Below are positions 56,438-64,000 of a stretch of DNA of 64,000 bases, in pieces. Each line of letters starts with the position of its first letter. Positions within the stretch are counted from its first letter, which is position 1. The DNA is from Planctomycetota bacterium (lineage in GTDB: Bacteria > Planctomycetota > Planctomycetia > Pirellulales > Pirellulaceae). Made by a program: the position numbers and the translations under genes. The notes beneath the pieces were generated by a model. It saw only the letters and a program-made list of their open reading frames with translations, was not told the origin of the DNA and made no database searches. The stretch covers positions 1 through 64,000 of the forward strand of contig VGZA01000011.1 in NCBI GenBank assembly GCA_016872775.1, read 5' to 3'.

Positions 56438-57652
56438 TCAGGCGGCCGTGCGCCGGGGATCGTTATCGCGCCGAGGTGGTGTTCCCCGCGGGTTGCCCGC
56501 TGTGCCCGTCTTCCCCGTCTCCGGCCCGCATGCCCACAGCTTCGCGCCGTGCGGCGTCTTGACCGCTAACGCTCGCATGCTGCGCAGAAATGCCAATAGC
56601 GCCGCCCCCATCGAAGAATAGACCACTTGCCGGTACGGGGAATCGGCCGGCAGGCCCGCCATGATCCGGCGATGAGCGATCCCCATGTTGTGGTACGGCA
56701 GCGCTGGAAACAGGTGGTGCAAAGCGTGGTAGCGCAATCCGAGCGGACAGACGATTTCGGTTCCGACAGAATCCCCTACGATATCGACGGAATCGAGTAA
56801 CTGTTCCTGATGGCTCAACGGCGCGCCAAGACTTTGATAGCGGTGAGCTACCAGCGTTCGCAGATGATTCAGGACCAGGATTCCCACCGCGATCGCATAC
56901 AACTGCAGCGGACGCCAGGCTTGATCCCAGCTTGCGTTGGGAAACAGTTTCCGCCAATACTGCGACTGCGAGGCGAGCCAGGGCATTCCCGCCGCAAAAA
57001 ACACCATCCCCCAGATCCGCAGGCTGCAGGCGATGTCGACACACGCCCATACCGCGCGGCGGTCGTCCGGTCGAATTTCACGTCGATGCCGAAAATTGAT
57101 GGCATTGGATGACATCCGTTCCAGAACCCACTGTCGGATCGCCGGATGGAGAAACGATACCGGAACCACCAGCAGGAATCGCAACGCGAAATAGATCGGC
57201 AGCAGGAACGGCTGCAGAAAAAACGTCACGACGCGATACCAGGGACCATGGCCCAACGGCAAGTACTCGGCGTCCTGGTTCGTGCCGTAAGTCTGCGTGT
57301 TGTGGTGCTCGATGTGAACTTCGTACAGAAAGGACGGTGTCAGCATCGGTATCCCGGCCAGCAGGTTCCATCCCACTTTGAACGCAGTCATCTCCCCCCG
57401 GCGAAAATGAACGATCTCGTGCATGAAAATCGCGACCCGGTAAAGGGCCGCCACGGCAAGACAAAAACAGACGATTTGACGCAGCGATAGAACATTGGCC
57501 GTCAGATACACCGATGCGGCGGTATAGCCAACGGTCAACGTCAGCAGAAAGTCGACCCAATAAATCAATCGATTGGGGCGAAAAAGGTCGCTGACCTGGC
57601 TGCGCAGCTGCGCTACGGACAACTTTTGCGGATTGGTCGACTTCGATTCCAT
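56438..57652 (-). CDS. Membrane fatty acid desaturase
   Basis: 404 residues from ATG 57652 with GAGGAAAG ribosome binding site; the frame extends to 57757. The three His boxes are HEIVH (78-82), HIEHH (113-117) and HALHH (near 320), with two pairs of membrane helices between them. It introduces a double bond in a lipid acyl chain using di-iron chemistry. A Pro/Thr/Arg-rich C-terminal tail of about 40 residues follows the core. It ends 4 bases after the response regulator gene on the opposite strand. Confidence 0.9.
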   Translation of the reverse strand: MESKSTNPQKLSVAQLRSQVSDLFRPNRLIYWVDFLLTLTVGYTAASVYLTANVLSLRQIVCFCLAVAALYRVAIFMHEIVHFRRGEMTAFKVGWNLLAGIPMLTPSFLYEVHIEHHNTQTYGTNQDAEYLPLGHGPWYRVVTFFLQPFLLPIYFALRFLLVVPVSFLHPAIRQWVLERMSSNAINFRHRREIRPDDRRAVWACVDIACSLRIWGMVFFAAGMPWLASQSQYWRKLFPNASWDQAWRPLQLYAIAVGILVLNHLRTLVAHRYQSLGAPLSHQEQLLDSVDIVGDSVGTEIVCPLGLRYHALHHLFPALPYHNMGIAHRRIMAGLPADSPYRQVVYSSMGAALLAFLRSMRALAVKTPHGAKLWACGPETGKTGTAGNPRGTPPRRDNDPRRTAA

Positions 57653-58010
57653 TCTTTCCTCAACCGAATTCCTTTGCGGAGCACCGGCATATGCCGCGTG
57701 CCGGCCCGACCGCCTCAACGCCATCCAGACTTGCGGGAGACGCAGATGTCGCATCACTACGGATATCGGTAGCAGGCCCCGCGAAGGCTTAAATTTGGAC
57801 CGATCGTCCCCAAACTCGATGTTAATCTGGGAAGTTCAGGCAGCCTCTTGCATCGCGCCGAAACCAAGTGGAACCGATGCACGTCCCGGCACCAGCCAAA
57901 AAAACGTCGCGCCTGGAGCGCCCGACGGACGCAAAATCGTTGAGTCCCCCGGAGCCGACCGCTAAGATAGACGGGGCACCTGCCGAGCGCACCAAAGCAA
58001 GGGATTCTCC
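57653..58010. other. Divergent intergenic gap with no gene seen
   Basis: 358 bases between the desaturase (minus) and the gene at 58011 (plus). No repeat or consensus promoter was recognised. Short reading frames here lack ribosome binding sites and family-like sequence. Confidence 0.5.
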
Positions 58011-58751
58011 ATGACCGCCTCCTTCGGCCAACTCGTGCTGGCACTCTGCCTGACAATTAACGTCGAGCCGTCGACCGTCACGGAACCGTCGCCTTCGGTC
58101 AAAAACCTTCGGGACTTCGAACTCCAGGTCAATGCGACAATTAAGCAGGCCCGGCTGGCCCGATCGATGAATCAGAAAAAAGCCGCGATTTTCGACCTGG
58201 TCGATTTGCACCGCGAAATCGTCGGCGATACACGCTTCCAGGAAAGCGATACGCTGCGTCACCTGCGCGGCCGTGTGGCATCGGTATTGATCGATTTCAA
58301 GTCCGATTTGACGCGACAGGCTCGTAACGGCCAACTCCGTAAGACCGCGCGGCCACCTGCCGCGGGCGACGTCCATGATGCGGCGAGCGACGCCGTGGGC
58401 GATGCGATGCGCGATCAAATCCGCCTCGTCAGCGGCTCACTGGGCGGGCCGGTCAGCTTGCTGCAGCCACAATCCCGTCTTCCCTACGATGATTCCAGCA
58501 GAATCGATCGCCAGCGCAACGAAGGTTCCGTCGGCGGTGCCACAGCCCAGGGTGCCGGCGGTGGAGTGGTTTCCGATGACGGTCCCGGCCTGATTTCCCT
58601 TATCCAACGAACGATTCGACCCGAGTTCTGGGACGTCAATGGCGGCCCAGGGACGATCATCTACTGGGATACCTGGCACTGCCTGATCGTCCGAGCCACC
58701 GCCGAGGTTCACCATCAAATTGGTGGACTGGCCGGCGGCTTGCGCCAGTAA
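58011..58751 (+). CDS. Planctomycete conserved exported protein, possible secretion partner
   Basis: 246 residues from ATG 58011 with AAGGG ribosome binding site. The N-terminal hydrophobic segment is short (GQLVLALCLTINV). The C-terminal segment LISLIQRTIRPEFWDVNGGP, then WDTWHCLIVRATAEVHHQIG, resembles segments that follow secretin-like N domains in planctomycete exported proteins. Middle part is charged, low complexity near residue 180-200. No function is established. Confidence 0.65.
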   Translation: MTASFGQLVLALCLTINVEPSTVTEPSPSVKNLRDFELQVNATIKQARLARSMNQKKAAIFDLVDLHREIVGDTRFQESDTLRHLRGRVASVLIDFKSDLTRQARNGQLRKTARPPAAGDVHDAASDAVGDAMRDQIRLVSGSLGGPVSLLQPQSRLPYDDSSRIDRQRNEGSVGGATAQGAGGGVVSDDGPGLISLIQRTIRPEFWDVNGGPGTIIYWDTWHCLIVRATAEVHHQIGGLAGGLRQ

Positions 58752-58867
58752 TCTGCGACCGGCCGACCGCCATCCTGGTTCGGTGGCTGACAAACGTTTT
58801 TGCCCAAGCATAGCGGTCTGATAAACTGCAACTTTGCCCGCTGCCGTCGTCCGACCAGGAGTTCCGT

Positions 58868-60361
58868 ATGCCACGATCCGTTTCTGACCATCCGATCATC
58901 GATCGGCGAACGATGCTCCAGGCAGGATCGGTGGGTCTGTTGGGACTCGGAATGAACCATGTTTCCGCGTTACGCGCCGCCGACGTGATCGCGGACGGGA
59001 GCGTCGGCGGTACGGCGTCGTCGATCATATTCATATTTCTTTCCGGAGGTTTAACGCAGCACGACAGCTTTGATCCAAAACCGGACGCACCGCAGGAGAT
59101 TCGTGGTGAGTTTTCCCCGATTGCGACCGCAACGCCGGGTGTCCTTGTTTGCGAACATCTGCCGATGCTGGCGGCTCGCAGCAATAACTGGAGCCTCATC
59201 CGCTCGCTTACGACGCCCTATAACGAACACTCGCAAGGCCATACATCGTTGCTGACCGGCCGCACGCCCATGCCGCCCGGCTACAGCCCGGTGCTGCCGC
59301 AGTCCTCCGACTGGCCGTCGATCGCGTCGGTTGTCGGTGACGCGCTGCCCAAACGCGTCAATAACCTCCCGCCCGCCGTCGTACTCCCGGAACGGCTGAT
59401 TCACAACTCCGGACGGATCTTGCCCGGCCAGTTCGGTGGTCAGATGGGTAGTCGCCGCGATCCCTGGTTCATCGAAGCTTCGCCGTATAATTCCAAGTCG
59501 TACGGCGCCTATCCGGATTACGAATTTCACTTTGTTCGGGGAAGAGAACGTAACGAAAACCTGAAATTTCAGTCACCCAACCTCAGCCTGCCACAAGGGC
59601 TCAGTCGTTCGCGACTGGCGGACCGCAATGGTCTGCGCGAACTGCTGGGGCGGCAACGCCGGGATCTCGACCTGGCAGCTTCGATCGAGTCGTTCGACCG
59701 GCATCGTCAGGCAGCCATTTCGCTGCTGACCGAGTCCAGCGTGCAGCGGGCATTTGACGTGCACAATGCCGACCCTGCCTTGCTCGACCGCTACGGACGC
59801 AACGCGTTCGGCTGGTCGCTGTTGATGGCCAGGCAACTGGTTCAAGCCGGTGTCAACCTGGTGCAGGTGAACCTTGGCAATAACGAATCGTGGGATACCC
59901 ACGACAACAACTTCCCCTTGCTGCGAGACTGCCTGCTGCCGCCTACCGACCGAGGAGTCTCCGCGTTGCTCGACGATCTTCAGTCGCTGGGAATGCTCGA
60001 AAAGACTCTGATCGTAATGGTCGGCGAAATGGGACGCACGCCCAAAGTGAATTCCGCAAACCGCAGTCCTGGTGCCAAAGCGGGCCGAGACCATTGGGGC
60101 GCCGTCCAAACGGTATTTGTCGCTGGCGGTGGCACGCAAGGCGGAACCGTGATCGGCGCATCCGATAAGAACGGTGCCTACCCGGCAACCGATGCGCAGC
60201 GACCGGAGAATCTGGCGGCGACGATCTATCACGCGCTGGGGATTCCCCGCACGGCCGTTTGGAAAGATGAGTTGGATCGCCCGCACCCGATCTACCATGG
60301 AGATCCGATCGCTGCTCTATTTTCTGAATCGGCGATTTTGAATCCTGCCGTGCGAGGATGA
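58868..60361 (+). CDS. DUF1501 family protein, first gene of a two-gene operon
   Basis: 497 residues with AGGAG ribosome binding site. The leader is RRTMLQAGSVGLLGLGMNHV. Body motifs include IIFIFLSGGLTQHDSFDPKP, HSQGHTSLLTGRTP, GWSLLMARQLVQAGVNLVQV, MVGEMGRTPKVN and a C-terminal HALGIPRTAVWK. It differs from the other copies by SGGLTQHDSFDPKPD in place of the GGPS motif. It overlaps the next gene by 4 bases (ATGA). Confidence 0.92.
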   Translation: MPRSVSDHPIIDRRTMLQAGSVGLLGLGMNHVSALRAADVIADGSVGGTASSIIFIFLSGGLTQHDSFDPKPDAPQEIRGEFSPIATATPGVLVCEHLPMLAARSNNWSLIRSLTTPYNEHSQGHTSLLTGRTPMPPGYSPVLPQSSDWPSIASVVGDALPKRVNNLPPAVVLPERLIHNSGRILPGQFGGQMGSRRDPWFIEASPYNSKSYGAYPDYEFHFVRGRERNENLKFQSPNLSLPQGLSRSRLADRNGLRELLGRQRRDLDLAASIESFDRHRQAAISLLTESSVQRAFDVHNADPALLDRYGRNAFGWSLLMARQLVQAGVNLVQVNLGNNESWDTHDNNFPLLRDCLLPPTDRGVSALLDDLQSLGMLEKTLIVMVGEMGRTPKVNSANRSPGAKAGRDHWGAVQTVFVAGGGTQGGTVIGASDKNGAYPATDAQRPENLAATIYHALGIPRTAVWKDELDRPHPIYHGDPIAALFSESAILNPAVRG

Positions 60362-61680
60362 ACGGAACCATGCTGACACGGAGATCTTTTCTCGATGCCC
60401 TCGGTGCAAGCACGATGGGCGCGGCCGCTTTCGCAGCTGGGACGCTTGCCGAACCTCGTCGGGCCGCGGCGGCGCCCGACCAGACCTCCGCGAAAGAACG
60501 CAAGCGGTTGGCAGTCGTCACCACCGAGTGGCGCTATCGGTCCCACGCCTGGCACATGGCGGAGCGATTTCTGGTCGGTTATCCGATGCAAGGTCGCTGG
60601 CATCGGCCGCCACTGGACGTCGTCGCAGCTTATGTCGACCAAAGGCCGGAAAATGACCTCAGCGCAGGCCGATCGCGTGAATTCGGTTTTCCAATCTACG
60701 CTTCCATCCCCGAAACGCTTCGCTGCGGCGGTGACAAACTCGCCGTGGATGCGGTTCTGATCATCGGCGAACATGGCAACTACCCCAAGAGCGAGTTCGA
60801 GCAGACCAAGTACCCTCGCTACGAGTTTTTCAAGGAGGTCACGAACACTTTTCGCCGAGACGGTCGCGCTGTGCCGGTGTTCAACGACAAACATCTGTCG
60901 TGGAAGTGGGAATGGGCAAAAGAAATGGTCGATATCTCGCGTGAACTGGGGTTCGCGTTTACCGCCGGCTCCTCGCTGCCCGTCACCTGGAGGATGCCGG
61001 CAGTCGATTTACCGTACCAGGCGGACGTCGAGGAATTGATCTGCGTCGCGATCGGCGGTATCGACAGCTACGACTTCCACGCGTTGGAAGTGATACAGTG
61101 CATGGCCGAGCGACGGCGTGGCGGTGAGACAGGCGTCGTGGCCATGCAGGCCCTGCGCGGCGACTCCGTCTGGAAAGCAATGGACGCTCAAGGCTGGACC
61201 GGCGGCGGTTGGGATCCACGACTTTTTGAGGCCTGCCTTTCCCGCAGCCAGACTCTGGCGCAACCCGAATCGTTCAGCCACCGTTACCCGACGACGACTC
61301 AGATCCGCGAATGGGTGAAAGACCCTCTCGCCTACCGTTTCGAATATGCTGACGGGGTCAAGGCGACCATGCTCCTGATGAACGGCCTGGTAGGAGATTT
61401 CAGCTTCGCCGCCCGAATCGCCGGTGAATCCGAACCGTTTTCGACTCTGTTCTATCTGCCGCCAAACCCCAACGTCACGTACTCGGCGGCGCTGATGTCG
61501 AAAGCCGAACAGACCTTTCTGACAGGCAAGTCGCCCTATCCGATCGAACGCACCCTGTTGACGACGGGGCTGGTCGAAGCCGGCGTCCGCTCGCTCGGAA
61601 CCGGCCAGAAGCGAATCGAAACGCCGCACCTCGCGGTCCGTTACCAGGTTGGACCCGAGTCGACTTTCGCGCGCTCGTAG
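60358..61680 (+). CDS. Unrecognised Tat-type exported protein, DUF1501 partner
   Basis: 440 residues; the start ATG overlaps the DUF1501 stop. The leader LTRRSFLDALGASTMGAAAF is a Tat-type signal. Body features include LAVVTTEWRYRSHAWHMAER, DAVLIIGEHGNYPKSEF and AIGGIDSYDFHALEVIQCMA. No catalytic motif is recognised. Its stop codon lies in the left arm of the repeat at 61677-61768. Partner function with the DUF1501 protein is inferred from the overlap alone. Confidence 0.78.
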   Translation: MNGTMLTRRSFLDALGASTMGAAAFAAGTLAEPRRAAAAPDQTSAKERKRLAVVTTEWRYRSHAWHMAERFLVGYPMQGRWHRPPLDVVAAYVDQRPENDLSAGRSREFGFPIYASIPETLRCGGDKLAVDAVLIIGEHGNYPKSEFEQTKYPRYEFFKEVTNTFRRDGRAVPVFNDKHLSWKWEWAKEMVDISRELGFAFTAGSSLPVTWRMPAVDLPYQADVEELICVAIGGIDSYDFHALEVIQCMAERRRGGETGVVAMQALRGDSVWKAMDAQGWTGGGWDPRLFEACLSRSQTLAQPESFSHRYPTTTQIREWVKDPLAYRFEYADGVKATMLLMNGLVGDFSFAARIAGESEPFSTLFYLPPNPNVTYSAALMSKAEQTFLTGKSPYPIERTLLTTGLVEAGVRSLGTGQKRIETPHLAVRYQVGPESTFARS

Positions 61681-61768
61681 CTCGAAACTTGTTTCGAGCC
61701 CTGCTATTCGCGTTTCGTACGAAATTAGGCTCGAGATACGGGGGGACTCGAAACAAGTTTCGAGCTAC
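61677..61768. repeat. Palindromic element between convergent genes; left arm supplies one stop codon
   Basis: A 25-bp arm (61677-61701) and its inverse (61744-61768) match except at one position. Each arm is itself a hairpin (CTCGAAAC-TT-GTTTCGAG form). A 12-bp palindrome, TTTCGTACGAAA, lies at 61713-61724. The left arm carries the TAG stop of the plus-strand gene. The minus-strand DUF1501 gene ends at its own TAG at 61770-61768, which shares only base 61768 with the right arm. A near-copy is at 63352-63424. Confidence 0.8.
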
Positions 61769-63195
61769 TAACTGAGTATCTCGAGGATCGGTTCGCCGCC
61801 GCGAGCGATCGGATGGGGGCGTCCCATGCGATCGTAGACCAGCAGATGAGGGTCGATTCCCAGCAAGTGATAGACCGTGGCGATCAGGTCTTTCGGATGT
61901 ACCGGCGCTGTAATCGGATACGCAGCCTGCTTGTCGGTCTCACCATAAACCGCTCCCGGTTTCACGCCGCCGCCAGTCAACAAGGAAAATCCACACTGAG
62001 GCCAATGATCCCGTCCCGCTTTCGCGTTGATCCGCGGCGACCGACCCATTTCCCCCATCACGATCACCAGTGTTGAGTCGAGTAAGCCTCGCTGTTCGAG
62101 GTCCTCGATCAGCGCAGGGTAAACTTGATCCAGGATCGGCAGATTGTGGTTCTTCAACATGCGGAAGTTGTTCTCGTGCATGTCGTACGAGTGGCCGTAA
62201 TGCCGAAAGATCTCCTGGTGGACACTGATGAAGGGAACGCCCGCCTCCACGAGCCTGCGAGCAATGAGCATGCTCGCGCCGTACAGGTTCCGACCGTATC
62301 GATCACGTATCGAATCCGGCTCCTTCGACAAGTCGAATGCACTGCGCGTCTTGCTGGCGGTCAACAGATCAAATGCCCGCTTCTGGAAACCGTCCAACCG
62401 AATCTGCGCCGCCGATTGGCTTCCGCTGCGGAAAGCGTCGTCCAACTGATCGAGCAACGTGCGGCGACCATCAAATCGCTCGGCGGTAATATCGGGCTGG
62501 CTGGTCAGACCCGGAAGGTACGGTTCGCCTTCCGGCATGACCGGATCATAATGATACGGTGTCGGTTCTCGCGAAAATTTCGGATTGCAGAGCGAAAACA
62601 GCGCGTCGTACTGGCTTCCCAGAAATCCGCCGTACGGGCCGCCTCGCCGCCCTCCCTCTCCCCACCCTGGATAGCACGGCAGACAGACGGCGCCGGGCAC
62701 GTCGCGCGGACCAACCCCGAGATACTGGCAAACCGCGCCGATGTCAGGCGGATAGGTAGGCTGTGTGGGAAGCTGTGCATTCGCGTCGGTGTAACCCGTC
62801 ATGATGATCAGCGGATCATGCGAGTCGTAACGGTGCGAGATCGTCCGAATCAGACTGGCCTTGTGCATCAGCTTCGCCGTGTTCGGAAGATGCTCGCAGA
62901 TTTGAAGTCCGGGTAAGGAAGTCGCGATGGGCTGGAACTCGCCACGCACCTCCGCGGGGGCCCCCGGTTTCAAATCGAACATGTCGATATGACTAGGTCC
63001 GCCCAGCAAATTGAAGAGCACGACCGATCGGATTCTGGCGGTCCGCTGTCCCGTGCCTCCCTCCGCGTTCAGTGCGGCTGCGCGGAGCAACCCCGGCAGG
63101 CTGAGGCCCAGCAGCGAAAGTCCCCCTGCGCGGAGAATCTCGCGACGTTTGAACTCATCATGATGCGTCCTCCCCACTCCGAAAATACTTAACAT
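61768..63195 (-). CDS. DUF1501 family protein (third orphan)
   Basis: 475 residues. The N-terminus FKRREILRAGGLSLLGLSLP is a Tat-like leader. Motifs include VVLFNLLGGPSHIDMFDLKP, LIIMTGYTDANAQLPTQP, RNLYGASMLIARRLVEAGVP, VMGEMGRSPRINAKAGRDHW and the C-terminal VYHLLGIDPHLLVYDRMGRP. It has no PSD1 neighbour in the window. The gene ends at the palindromic element at 61768 and starts within 160 bases of the second copy. Confidence 0.92.
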   Translation of the reverse strand: MLSIFGVGRTHHDEFKRREILRAGGLSLLGLSLPGLLRAAALNAEGGTGQRTARIRSVVLFNLLGGPSHIDMFDLKPGAPAEVRGEFQPIATSLPGLQICEHLPNTAKLMHKASLIRTISHRYDSHDPLIIMTGYTDANAQLPTQPTYPPDIGAVCQYLGVGPRDVPGAVCLPCYPGWGEGGRRGGPYGGFLGSQYDALFSLCNPKFSREPTPYHYDPVMPEGEPYLPGLTSQPDITAERFDGRRTLLDQLDDAFRSGSQSAAQIRLDGFQKRAFDLLTASKTRSAFDLSKEPDSIRDRYGRNLYGASMLIARRLVEAGVPFISVHQEIFRHYGHSYDMHENNFRMLKNHNLPILDQVYPALIEDLEQRGLLDSTLVIVMGEMGRSPRINAKAGRDHWPQCGFSLLTGGGVKPGAVYGETDKQAAYPITAPVHPKDLIATVYHLLGIDPHLLVYDRMGRPHPIARGGEPILEILS

Positions 63196-63526
63196 GGAAC
63201 GCGACTCCGCAAGATTCCGTACCGATCGGGCCCGAACTCTCTACCCCGGCCCCAACTCGCTACGGTGGCCAAGGGGTTAAGACCGGGAACTATGTAGCAC
63301 AACGTAGGATATCGCGCGGTCGGACAGGGCGGCAAGCGAAAATCTGTGTTCGTAGTTCGAAACTTGTTTTGAGTACTTCGCTCCGTCTCGCAGAGTTCGG
63401 GACTCGAAACAAGTTTCGAGCTGCGGTTGAAGCGGCGTCGTAAAATTGCCGAAAGCTCACTCCACTGCGGACGGGGATCATCCAGACTGAAGTTGTCCCA
63501 CTGGTCGAAGTGGATTACGGCGGAAC
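63196..63526. other. Gap upstream of the DUF1501 gene holding a second palindromic element
   Basis: 331 bases with no gene recognised. The only structure is the repeat at 63352-63424. Confidence 0.6.
63352..63424. repeat. Second copy of the CTCGAAAC palindromic element
   Basis: The left arm (63352-63376) is diverged from the consensus, GTAGTTCGAAACTTG; the right arm (63400-63424) reads GGACTCGAAACAAGT and matches the element at 61677-61768 closely. The inner spacer is shorter (23 against 42 bases). Same family as the single arm at 13483. Confidence 0.75.
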
Positions 63527-63917
63527 TCAATTCGAGGGCGAACCCGAGCGGCAGTCGCAATTTGCGTCAACCGCCATCGCCACGCCTGTGTATCCGGCCT
63601 CGGGACCGAGGAATATCGCGAGGCGGCCGTCTGGGGCAACGTCAAAGATCGCATGAGCCATTCCGTCGCCGATCAGCAGATGCCCATTCTCGGCGAGCGC
63701 GATTCCTTCGGTCGACCGCAATCCATCGTTCCTGGTGGCCAGTCCCGACACTGCGCCATCGATCGTGAATCGCCATACTCCGCCCGCATCATCATCGGTG
63801 AAGTAGACGTTACCGTCGGCGTCGACAACCAGATCTTCCGGCGATTGCAGTCCGGATTGGGAAGCCAAAATGCGTGACTGAACTTCGTCACGTGAAAGCC
63901 TCGTGACTCTCGCGAGA
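63527..63917 (-). pseudogene. Truncated NHL/SMP-30-type beta-propeller remnant
   Basis: The frame is open from about 63917 to 63527 and reads SPEDLVVDADGNVYFTDDDA, AGGVWRFTIDGAVSGLATR and GIALAENGHLLIGDG. These are two to three propeller blades of the SMP-30/NHL type, where the whole domain normally has six. Only weak start codons (TTG at 63868) are available, and the frame is closed upstream by a TGA near 63920. The end is abrupt. A truncated or frameshifted gene is the best reading. Confidence 0.55.
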
Positions 63918-64000
63918 CCTCACCGCGTCATAACTGCCTGCCGGAGCACTACGACGACGGCGGTTTTTCAGGCGGGAGCATGGAGCGTCCCGCGCTCAGT

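Overview
This window is GC-rich DNA whose gene content points to a planctomycete, probably of the Pirellula-type lineage (inference). The marker families are five DUF1501 proteins, two DUF1549/DUF1553 (PSD1) proteins, one of them with a planctomycete cytochrome-C-like domain, a TIGR03009 protein, a DUF1570 protein, a YdjY-like protein and N-terminal export regions of the LExRxLLS type. No rRNA, tRNA or CRISPR array was recognised.

Layout. 1-1.2 kb: 5' part of an IS1380-family transposase running off the left edge, next to a short coding remnant it may have interrupted. 1.3-3.5 kb: aroB-dprA operon. 3.7-9.7 kb: a small GTG-start gene, a membrane-anchored protein, an ExeA-like ATPase, an ACS-type MFS transporter starting at TTG, an orphan DUF1501 gene and two small membrane proteins. 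9.7-13.4 kb: PSD1-DUF1501 operon (minus). 13.6-14.8 kb: TIGR03009 gene. 14.8-18.9 kb: ribose/galactose-type ABC transporter operon led by a 41-residue lipoprotein. 19.2-24.9 kb: Ser/Thr kinase and a second PSD1-DUF1501 pair, ending in a long inverted repeat and a heptamer array. 25-29.4 kb: glycosyltransferase, an Ala/Lys-rich repeat protein, and a calpain-like protease fused to RTX repeats. 29.6-31.9 kb: mannonate-dehydratase-like enolase and a nitrilase whose initiation region is tandemly duplicated. 32.4-39.6 kb: a frameshifted secreted protein, PQQ propeller, mobA, a Crp-type regulator coupled to a 56-residue membrane protein, gamma carbonic anhydrase, two secreted proteins and a second enolase. 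39.7-49.8 kb: a barrel-less secretin-like protein, a DUF1570 protease and two amidohydrolase genes with three modules. 50-57.7 kb: YggS, a large unknown, YdjY-like protein, exonuclease, HemQ, PhyH oxygenase, response regulator and desaturase. 58-63.9 kb: a conserved planctomycete protein, two DUF1501 genes, an unknown Tat-type protein and a broken beta-propeller.

How the genes fit together. The ABC and MFS transporters and the two enolase-superfamily dehydratases suggest uptake and breakdown of sugars and sugar acids. PSD1/DUF1501 pairs are typical planctomycete exported proteins of unsettled function. Housekeeping elements are shikimate synthesis (aroB), DNA processing (dprA), molybdenum cofactor (mobA), haem (hemQ) and PLP homeostasis (yggS).

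The most unusual items are the calpain-RTX fusion, the repeat scaffold protein at 26.1 kb, the duplicated ribosome-binding-site/start unit at 31.0 kb, a dispersed palindromic element whose arm supplies a stop codon at 61.7 kb, the amidohydrolase cluster in which two of three modules have lost the metal-binding HxH motif, and several very small genes that are easily missed.
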